Shown: positions 55,993-64,000 of the stretch, piece by piece
Layout: each line of letters opens with the position of its first letter
Position numbering within the stretch: the stretch's first letter is position 1
NCBI GenBank assembly: GCA_015698045.1
Contig: BLAL01000319.1
Location: 1,302,001-1,366,000 of the forward strand
Source: Rhizophagus clarus
Lineage: Eukaryota; Glomeromycota; Glomeromycetes; Glomerales; Glomeraceae
DNA length: 64,000 nt
Direction of reading: 5' to 3'
The notes under the pieces: generated by a model
Databases searched by the model: none
What the model saw: only the letters and a program-made list of their open reading frames with translations
What the model was told of the DNA's origin: nothing
Made by a program: the position numbers and the translations under genes

Positions 55993-56325
55993 AGTTATAT
56001 AGTATCAATTTTTATTGGATATTTTTTTTCGTGATAGGGTGGTATAATTAATATACAATTATAAAGATCAAAGAACTAGTATTTGTGCTTATCCCTGAAC
56101 CAATTGAGACCCTAAATATTTCATCTGAAAAAGCTTTTTCAGTTTACAGATTAACGAACTAAAATACGACTCCGTAACCCATTCACCACGTGATACAATA
56201 AAAAATTATATTTTATCGTACTGAACAAAACATATTATACGGTAGTTATACGGTATTCAAGCTCAGATAAATTAATGTTATATTAATATAATTTCCTTTC
56301 TCTGTAAGAACTTTACGAATCCTGA

Positions 56326-58843
56326 CTAATATTTCCAGTACTTCACTTTTCCTTCTGGTTTTCCAAGATTCAGGTCGTCTATTGGGATGTTTTCACCTGG
56401 CCACTTTAGAATTTCAATTGATTGTTCTTTTGGCAGGCCCTCACTAAGTTCTTTAAAATATAATACAGGAATCACGGTCTTATAAAACGTAACATATGTT
56501 GAGATGACGCGAACAGCGTACATGGTCTGTTCCATAGTGTCTTGTTAATTTGACGCATGTTATCAGAAGCACAAGCTAGACTCAGCAACAATTTGACATT
56601 CACTATAACCTAGTTATCTTTAGATGCTTATTCTGTCAGAGAACTATTAAGTTAATAAATAAATATGGTCCTGTCAGAAGTAAAACATACTAACCTCCAC
56701 AGCGATCATGGATAATCGAAAATTCAGGATCTGCTGACAAATAAGGAAGCCCTCCAACGAACATTCTATATTCTAGGTGATTTCTGAGTTTTAGCATGCA
56801 ATTTTAGGACGCATCGTAAACAAAAGATTCTACAGATATGTTACATTATAGAAAAAAAATTTTTTTTTCTTGATAATTACTCACCTAATCGCCAAAGGAA
56901 AAGTATTAAACTCAACAATACGAAGCAAATCAACTACTAATGTATCAGTATAAATTTCACCCGTTGCTAATGCGTTTATTGCAATTTAATGCAATTTGAG
57001 AATAAATGCCCGAACATCATCTTCGTTTCTCAAGCTCATCAAGATGCATATCGGAGAGGATATATTGTTTAGGTAGTAAGTTTTTAACTAAACAATATTT
57101 GAATTGTCAGTACTTCTCTAAGAGAAAAAGTAACATAAGTATTTAACATCAAATTCAGGAACGATTTAGTTATTGCATCCGGCAGATTTGAAGCTCACGT
57201 TAAGTGCCTTAAGATCTCCATTTCTAAAGTACGTCCTGTAGTGTTAATTGTAGGTAACCCCTTTTCTCTAAGCATTTCCTTAACTAATTCTCGTGACCTC
57301 AAAAGCTCTTTGTCAAATAATGTAGACGCAGACGAGAAAAAGACAACAGCTGGAAAATACATGGTACAGACTGAGAAAGCCTCACAACGAGGCCGAGCAA
57401 TGAAGATATTTTTTACGAGCAATAGAGAAAACCTAATAACCTACCTTTTATCTCTTACATGTGATTGATAAATCCGCCTAAGGTTCGACACACCATTGAA
57501 CCACCAATGGCCATCAACTTTTCCAATAAAATTTTTATTACCCAGTACATCCCACCCTCACAAAAAAGATATAAGTTTTTGTAATGTACATATAATCGCA
57601 GTCTGTTATATATAAAATAACAATAAGTTACTAGATTCTTAAACACACATTCATTAAGAGATTTTTAAATTACTTTTAAAGTTAGCAACGAATAGATTAA
57701 TGGATAAACTGTTTCAGTTGATACCATATTTAATGGTACAGTTGCTCAAGTTAACAGACAATTTTTGAGGATACTGTATTTCATATTCATGTTATAAATC
57801 CTTAAATCATCTCCTGAAAAAATACTTGTAAGAATATATGGTAACGAATTAATTTACATTACACATACCTGCAACATTGATAGAAAATATTGATAATAGC
57901 TCAATAAATTGTTTAAGATATGCTCTTGCGTAATCCATTGAATTTTTACTAAGCCGTGCCAACTTTAAACGGTCTTGTTCCAGTTTTCGTTTATGTGAAT
58001 TCGACTCGCTTCCATATTCAGAATATCTACTCTTTCGTTGTTCACATATGCAACAAGCATAATGTCAGTACCACATGAATCTCCTTTTGCACAGCATCGG
58101 GCCAACTAGCCATATCACCCCTAATCAAAAAAAAAAAATAGTAGTATATCAACTTGGATTTTTATGAAAAAACTTGAGAAACCATATTTCACCTACTATA
58201 TTCTCCGCGTTTCATTATTTACTGACAAATCCCTAAAAGCAACATTAAATAATAATGTCAAAACTTCGCAAACATATGATCCCTCATTTATTATCGTCCG
58301 ATTCAAAACGTAAGACCTATATTTTGGCGAGAACCAAACTTTATGTCTAATATTATATTAATCTCTCGTGTTGAATAGTTTAGCACATCGATAAAAAATA
58401 AATTTATTAAATTATATCCGGTATCCCATAGGATGCTCATACAGTATTCGGCATGTGATCATTTATTGCCGATAATATACATTACGTACTAAAGAGATCA
58501 CGGTTTTTACTTTATATTTACATTAAAAAAATTAGATCAATAGAGCAATTATTTCGCCACCCTTTCTATTTTTTTCTGGACACTCGGATCCACTCGCCAA
58601 ATGGAGGGCCATATGTTGAAAGTAGGGATACTTCTGTTCTAATATTTACTTCTTGAAAAAAATCTTCACAAGTTTGCGATATGACATCATTACTGTAGTA
58701 GGTAGAGTATACTTTTTCTTAACATCTTGCTCAAAAATATTACGAAGAGATTCTGGCATGTCGGAGATAGGTTTTGATTCAGCATCTAATATACTAGAAC
58801 ATAGAGGATGGTTATAAGCCAATATAAGGTAATTGGGCCACAT
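56326..58843 (-). pseudogene. Decayed gene of an unrecognised family
   Basis: Minus-strand pieces with protein-like composition lie in order. 58646-58843 has PLCSSILDAESKPISDMPES. 58050-58130 has GDMASWPDAVQKEIH. 57195-57422 has AVVFFSSASTLFDKELLRSR and KGLPTINTTGRTLEMEILR. 56326-56535 has FYKTVIPVLYFKELSEGLPK and EILKWPGENIPIDDLNLGKP. Stops, frameshifts and A+T-rich stretches separate them. They could be one gene or several relics. I do not recognise a conserved domain; the pieces are listed so that they can be searched. Confidence 0.35.
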
Positions 58844-58859
58844 CTATTTCTTCTAAATC

Positions 58860-60429
58860 GTTTTCCAATCTTTCCTATGAAAGTATTTCGGTTTCTGATT
58901 TGATTTTGCTTTTGATATAGCCTAATATGTTAGTAAATAATAACTGTGAATTTGATGAAAAAGAAATCTGTCATAATATATTCATACATGAGATACATTC
59001 CTCTTTTAATATCTTTAAATTCCCTTCCGCGTCATTCGATCTAAGATTCAACACCTACATTCCGTAGAATTTATAATGATACGTTACCAAAAGTAACACA
59101 TCTAACATTAAAATTGCCTGTATACATACTAGGGCATCCAATTCTAGAAGTGAGGTAATATCTTCGAATGCAATTCTCGTCTAAAGCAAATTCAAAAATG
59201 TTATCCGAATTCCAATAAAGTAAAAAAGTAATATAAGATAACCCACGCGGGCTCAGATATATTGTAATGTCATATCTTCATAAGGCCTATATAACAGATA
59301 TTGGTTGATCGCGAATGCTAATAGCATAACGGTAACAATCCAAATCACCAGACATTTACCAATAAACACGTTTATATAAAGTTGTTGTGACCGTAATATT
59401 CGATACTGGAATAAAAGTCAATAAAAAATTTTCCATTACTAAGTTTAAGCTTGCTTAAGAAATAACGTAAAGCACAACAATTTCACTATACTTGTCTTTT
59501 AAATGTTTTGCGATCCTCTCCATTTATGTCCCTCTGGACTTGTTGGGGGGAGAATTAAGAGAAATATGCGAGGATTTTATATTTACATGAAAAGACTTCT
59601 TTGCATAAAGGATAAAGTCTACATACTGTCTATACTAACGAAATATAAAGCTTAAGCGAAACTGCTCGCGTCTATTTTTAGTAATTGTCATGCTCAGTCA
59701 ATTGTAACCGCACTATCTGAAAAGACAGAAAAAACAAGGCCTAACTACATTTTATCAGTAAATTCCATGATTAATAATATATTAGTTTTCATATTCTCTG
59801 CTGGAAATTCAATTCGTGGCACGTGATCTATTATAATGTGTTTTCTCACATTTTTTAAAGTTAAAAGTTATGATAAATGCACAAATACATAAATAACATA
59901 AAATTTTTTGAAATATTTTTCTTCTGCGTCATTTTCCATTATTTTTTTTGCTTGAAAATTTGTATTGTTTTTTTCTTTGATTTTTATTTTTGTTTTTATT
60001 GCTTTATTTATTTTAGCAAGTATGGAATTATTTGCATATTGATTTTTAAGCTTGAACAATACAAACTTCTATATTTTTAGCGATGCGCGTGAAAATTAGT
60101 TAAGTATCTGCGTGGGAATTATAAAGTCAGATTGTCACGCAATATCACGCGTATCAGAGCTTTTTTACTATTTTACGATAAATATATGTGACTAACAGAC
60201 TAACTAAACTTTTTAATTAATTTTTATAAAAAAAAAAGTCTAAACTCGGGTAGATGAATTACATTTTAACCGCAAAATTCAACAACCGATATTTCGTTAA
60301 AATAATCAGAATTCATGAGGATTAAAATATTTCTTCATATGAAATTTAAAATTTAATGGTAGATAGAACGCTTTGGTCTTTTAACTACACAAATTTTGTC
60401 GTTTATGTGAACTTAATAATAAATTAGTG
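58860..60429. other. Intergenic, no gene seen
   Basis: A+T-rich. A pair of opposite-strand frames near 59868-60080 comes from a T-rich run. No TIR element or RNA gene is supported. Confidence 0.4.
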
Positions 60430-60582
60430 CAGTCGACTCCCTATATAGTTACACCGGGGTGTGATTATAAAAATACTATATAATATGACTAAAGGAGGGT
60501 GTTTATTAATAACATAGGCAAATTTAAATGTTCTTATAAGGGTTGTGACTATATATGGGATGACTATATAGAGTGTCGACTG
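60430..60582. mobile_element. Small pogo/Tc1-like MITE
   Basis: Starts CAGTCGACTCCCTATATAGT and its end, reversed, starts CAGTCGACACTCTATATAGT, 18 of 20 matching. Length 153 bases. A TA follows the right tip; the left flank is TG, so the expected TA duplication is imperfect. CAGTCGACTC tips are typical of pogo/Tigger-type elements. It lies just downstream of the 768-aa BED-Sel1 gene. Non-coding. Confidence 0.65.
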
Positions 60583-60645
60583 TATTGTGGAAACATTTCA
60601 TAGTTATTTACGATAATATATATATTAAAGAGATTTTATACACTG

Positions 60646-62952
60646 TTAAAAGTTATGAGTTAATGTCTTTGCTTTGTTATAATATTCAAATGATTTAGTT
60701 ACATTTATTCCAGTTCCAATTCCATATCGATAAAAATATCCAAGTTTATACATTGAATCAACCAAATCTTTATCAGCTGCTTCTTTATGTAATTCAAATG
60801 CTTTAATTACATTTTTTTCAGTTCCTATTCCATAGTAATAACAACATCCTAGTTTATGCAATGAATCTGGATCACCTTTTTCTGCCGCTTCTTTATATAA
60901 TTCAAATGCTTTAATTTCATTCCTTTCGGTTCCTATTCCATGATGGTAGCAAATACCAAGATTAAAAATTGATTTAACATGACCTTTTTTAGCCGCCATA
61001 CTATAAAATTCAAATGCTAAAGCAATATTTTTTTCAGTCCCTATCCCTTTTTCATAACAATTTCCAAGATTATAAATTGAGTTAATATGACCTTTGTTAG
61101 CTGCTTCTTTATATAATTCAAATGCTTTGATTTCATTTTTTTCAGTTCCTATTCCGTTTTGGTAACAATTTCCGAGTTGATGCATTGAAATAATATCACC
61201 TTTTTCAAATGATTCTTTATATAATACAAATGCTTTTTTTTCATTTTTTTCAGTCCCTATTCCATTTTCATAACAGGTGCCAAGATTAAAAATCGAGTTT
61301 ATATGACCTTTGTTAGCCGCTTCTTTATATAATTCAAATGCTTTTATTTCATTTTTTTCAGTTCCTATTCCGTGATCATAACAATATCCTAGTTTAAAAA
61401 TTGAATTGATGTGCCCTCTTTCAGCTACTTCTTTATATAATTCAAATGCTTTAGTTTCATTTTTTTCAGTTCCTGTTCCATTTTGATAACACCAACCAAG
61501 ATTATGCATCGAGTCGATATGCCCTTTTTTAGCTGCTTTGCTATAAAATTCAAATGCTTTAATTACATTTTTTTCAGTTCCTATTCCGTAATAATAACAG
61601 CATCCAAGATTATGTGATGAGCTAGGATCACCTTTTTCAGCTGCTTCTTTATATAATTCAAATGCTTTAATTTCATTTTTTTCGGTTCCTATTCCATGTT
61701 GATAATAATATCCAAGATTAAACATTGAATCAATATGTCCCTTTTTAGCTGCTTCTTTATATAATTCAAATGCTTCAATTTTGCTTTTTTCAGTCCCTAT
61801 TCCATTTTCATAACAACTTCCAAGATTAAAAATAGAATTAATGTGACCTTTTTTAGCTGCCTCTTGATATAATTCAAATGCTTTAATTTCATTTTTTTCG
61901 GTCCCTATTTTATGTTGATAACAATATCCAAGATTATGTATCGAATCAAGATGACCTTTTTTAGCTGCTTTTTTATATAATTTGAACGCTTTAATTTCAT
62001 CCTTTTCAGTACTTATTCCATGTTGATAATAAATTCCAAGATTAAAAATTGATTCAATGTGGCCTTTTTTAGCCGCCATTTTATAAAATTCAAATGCTTT
62101 AGTTTCATTTTTTTCGGTCCCTATCCCATAATCATAACAATATCCAAGTTTAGAAATAGAATTAATTTGTCCTTTTTCGGCTTCTTCCAGATGTAATTCA
62201 AATGCTTTAATCTCATTAATTTCATTTCCTATTTCATTTTGATAACAATTTCCAAGATCATTTGTTGAAGCGGTATCGTCTTTATTAATATTTTCTTCAG
62301 TTCCTATCCAAAGTTTGTGGCAGGTTTCAATCTCTTCTCCGTTTGGCAACTTAAAAGATGGTCGAAGGAATTTAAAAAATTGAATAACAAGTGGATCATC
62401 AACAAAAGAAGAAGGAATTTTAGCTGAAGATAATGCATTAGCTAGTAAAGATTTAAGAAATTCTTGTTCTTCTTCGCTCATATAATCATTAGTATTATCA
62501 ATTGTTGGTGTAATATATTGTATTTTAGACTGTAATTTTACATTGTTTGGCGCTTTTAAGCACTTTACAATATGAACTTGCATTCGTTGAGGAACGGCCC
62601 GTTTAAACTCCTTACAACAATATTTACATTGTACGTGAGGATGAGAATCTTCATATTTACCAATTACATGAAAATTTTCCCAAACAGGTCCCTTTTTTCT
62701 TAATATTTCTTTATTCGTATAATCAGTGTGATCAATTATTGATGTAGTATTCATTTGCCCTGATAGTAATTTTGCATTAATAGGTGCTTGAGGACATTTC
62801 TTGTCAAGATGCGCTTGCATTCGTTCAGGAACAGCTCTTTGAAAATCTTTTGAACAGTATTTACATTGTACATGAGGATGTGAATCATTATTTTTACTTA
62901 TATTAATAAAATGTTCCCACACAGGTCTTTTTTTCCTCTCATTTCTTATCAT
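60646..62952 (-). CDS. Double-BED, hAT-derived, Sel1 repeat protein, 768 aa
   Basis: Single exon from ATG 62952. BED finger 1: residues 10-53 (VWEHF; Cys30, Cys33, His48, Cys53). BED finger 2: 88-131 (VWENF; Cys109, Cys112, His127, Cys131). Residues 163-205 (EFLKSLLANALSSAKIPSSF, then PLVIQFFKFLRPSFKLPNGE) resemble the segment that follows the BED finger in hAT transposases, where a helical A-x-x-x-x-x-I-P-F motif leads to an F-x-x-L-x-P-x-Y-x-L/P-P motif. From 233 about 15 Sel1 units of 36 residues run to the end. Units 6-7 and 13-14 share the unusual EKGDP...LGCCYYYGIG sequence, so a seven-unit block was probably duplicated. No break is visible; this is the best candidate for a functional family member. 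Likely DNA-binding head plus protein scaffold; role inferred. Confidence 0.9.
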   Translation of the reverse strand: MIRNERKKRPVWEHFINISKNNDSHPHVQCKYCSKDFQRAVPERMQAHLDKKCPQAPINAKLLSGQMNTTSIIDHTDYTNKEILRKKGPVWENFHVIGKYEDSHPHVQCKYCCKEFKRAVPQRMQVHIVKCLKAPNNVKLQSKIQYITPTIDNTNDYMSEEEQEFLKSLLANALSSAKIPSSFVDDPLVIQFFKFLRPSFKLPNGEEIETCHKLWIGTEENINKDDTASTNDLGNCYQNEIGNEINEIKAFELHLEEAEKGQINSISKLGYCYDYGIGTEKNETKAFEFYKMAAKKGHIESIFNLGIYYQHGISTEKDEIKAFKLYKKAAKKGHLDSIHNLGYCYQHKIGTEKNEIKAFELYQEAAKKGHINSIFNLGSCYENGIGTEKSKIEAFELYKEAAKKGHIDSMFNLGYYYQHGIGTEKNEIKAFELYKEAAEKGDPSSSHNLGCCYYYGIGTEKNVIKAFEFYSKAAKKGHIDSMHNLGWCYQNGTGTEKNETKAFELYKEVAERGHINSIFKLGYCYDHGIGTEKNEIKAFELYKEAANKGHINSIFNLGTCYENGIGTEKNEKKAFVLYKESFEKGDIISMHQLGNCYQNGIGTEKNEIKAFELYKEAANKGHINSIYNLGNCYEKGIGTEKNIALAFEFYSMAAKKGHVKSIFNLGICYHHGIGTERNEIKAFELYKEAAEKGDPDSLHKLGCCYYYGIGTEKNVIKAFELHKEAADKDLVDSMYKLGYFYRYGIGTGINVTKSFEYYNKAKTLTHNF

Positions 62953-62993
62953 TTGGTAATGTTTATTACTTAATTATATGTAAGAAAATAATT
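62953..62993 (-). promoter_or_regulatory. Conserved leader of BED-Sel1 gene
   Basis: The minus strand reads AACAATTATTTTCTTACATA, then TAATTAAGTAATAAACATTACC before the ATG. The TTATTTTCTTACA block is shared with the leaders at 29010 and 46484. Confidence 0.5.
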
Positions 62994-63569
62994 GTTTCTA
63001 ATAAGAGCAGTTAAGTTGTGTCAATAAAGTTGACAAGAAAGTTAAAATTAATAACAATATAAGGAACTGTATTAAAATAAAAAAAAAAGAAAAGAAAAGA
63101 TCAATTTAATCTTTTTTTATAACTAAAATTACGTAAGATTTAAAGGCCTATTCGGTATGGTTTTTTGGTCTGGTAAAAAGGAGTATAGCGTAATCTTAAT
63201 TGGTTAAATTAATCGACCATTTAACCAATTAAATTGATGTTTCATTTATAATAATGTTACACGTCATTTTTGTTGTGATAAATAAAGGTTTATTATTATA
63301 CTCACAATGATATCTAAAAGTTAAATTAACTGTTAAACTGTTTGGTTAAATATGATATCATGAATAATCATTATATTTAAATTGAAAAAATTATTAATTG
63401 GTTAATTAACTGGTTAACCATATCACGAATTCCTGTTACTCCATTAGGTCATTGCACTCTATGCACTTTATTACGTAATACATATTTGCAAGGAAATTTT
63501 AATAACTTCGAATTATTTTTATCTCTTTCAAGCACCTTTATTATATAATATACATTTATGTAATTTTCA
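62994..63569. other. Upstream region with GGTTAATTAACTGGTTAACC
   Basis: No gene. 63400-63420 holds GGTTAATTAACTGGTTAACC, and 63190-63240 holds several AATTAAT and ACCAATTAAAT variants. Like other BED-Sel1 upstream regions, it carries a TTAATTAA/GGTTAA palindrome a few hundred bases from the start codon. Confidence 0.45.
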
Positions 63570-63656
63570 TCATTTTTGATCACGTTTATCGACTTTTGTA
63601 ACTTTTCCAAGGTGCTTACGAATACCTTCTAATGGTGGTGGTCTTCTGCGAGACAT
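63570..63656 (-). CDS. Tiny basic ORF or first exon (28 codons)
   Basis: Minus strand from ATG 63656: MSRRRPPPLEGIRKHLGKV followed by TKVDKRDQK and TGA at 63570. Its codons are G+C-richer than the background and the peptide is strongly basic and Pro-rich, so it stands out. It could be a short protein, the start of a gene whose later exons decayed, or chance. No donor site is convincing and no family is recognised. Confidence 0.3.
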   Translation of the reverse strand: MSRRRPPPLEGIRKHLGKVTKVDKRDQK

Positions 63657-64000
63657 AATTCTTAAAATTATAAAAAAAAAAAAAAAAAAATATGAGATAT
63701 AAAAATTTAAAAAATTTTTTTTTCTGCATACAGTATATAGTTGCTTAGAAATACATCACAATAACTACAATGTTTGTTAAAATATAATTGCATAATTATA
63801 GTCGATCTGCTTAAAAACAAAAAAAAAGAAAAAATCGGTTTTAAATTCTACTATTGGAGGACCGGGAATTATATGATATTTGTCATTCCAGTCAAGCCAT
63901 TTGATTTTTGAGGTTTTTGCGACCCTCCCTTGTCATCATCTATTTTAGGAAATTCATGTGCTATTAATTACTAAAAATGGCTGCAGGTCATCTATCCCCT
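63657..64000. other. Window end, no gene seen
   Basis: A-run near 63675 and A+T-rich sequence. The last 150 bases are slightly richer in G+C (GGAGGACCGGGAATT) but hold no recognisable feature before the window ends. Confidence 0.4.

Noticed and set aside
60646-62952. Bacterial origin of the Sel1 genes by transfer
   Set aside because: Sel1 arrays are common in bacteria, but these are joined to eukaryotic BED fingers, share the local A+T-rich codon use, and have paralogues throughout the window.

Overview
The window is a eukaryotic, strongly A+T-rich nuclear segment. Genes have short spliceosomal introns (GTAAGT donors, T-rich/TAG acceptors). The gene content is cytochrome P450s, Sel1-repeat proteins with BED zinc fingers, tyrosine-kinase-like kinases and a decayed zinc-ribbon nuclease-like family. 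Together with abundant decayed paralogues and small TIR elements, this fits a Glomeromycotina (Rhizophagus-like) arbuscular mycorrhizal fungus. That assignment is inference from gene families and base composition; no rRNA or tRNA marker is visible.

Layout. 1-1015: two head-to-head fragments of a dead P450. 1107-5723: nested TIR elements. 5845-6465: a broken BED-Sel1 gene. 7693-8308: a hAT-like element. 11233-12959 and 19556-21282: two intact paralogous two-exon P450 genes (542 aa each) with duplicated promoters. Between them lie a hairpin MITE, a decayed CxxC protein gene and a dead BED-Sel1 gene. 22475-30443: a dead kinase split by a hAT MITE, a TIR element with a splice-site-like tandem array, a second TIR element, then a BED-Sel1 gene. 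33228-34114: a hAT element still holding a remnant of the transposase C-terminal dimerisation domain. 35291-41786 and 44629-50431 (minus strand): two more kinase-then-BED-Sel1 pairs, separated by a Foldback-like element and a P450 relic. 51379-53506: ordinary single-copy-looking genes (a Myb/SANT-like protein and a small membrane protein). 55640-58843: decayed genes. 60646-62952: the largest intact BED-Sel1 gene (768 aa, two BED fingers, about 15 Sel1 repeats).

How it fits together. One unit, kinase followed by BED-Sel1 gene on the same strand with a shared spacer, has been duplicated at least three times. The kinase member is now damaged in every copy, while Sel1 arrays persist with different repeat numbers. 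The BED fingers look hAT-transposase-derived: the 768-aa protein appears to keep a further piece of hAT N-terminal sequence before its Sel1 array, and hAT elements with matching hallmarks sit in the same window. The most interesting hypothesis here is therefore a family of host-transposase fusions (BED/hAT + Sel1) that arose beside, and was duplicated with, kinase genes.
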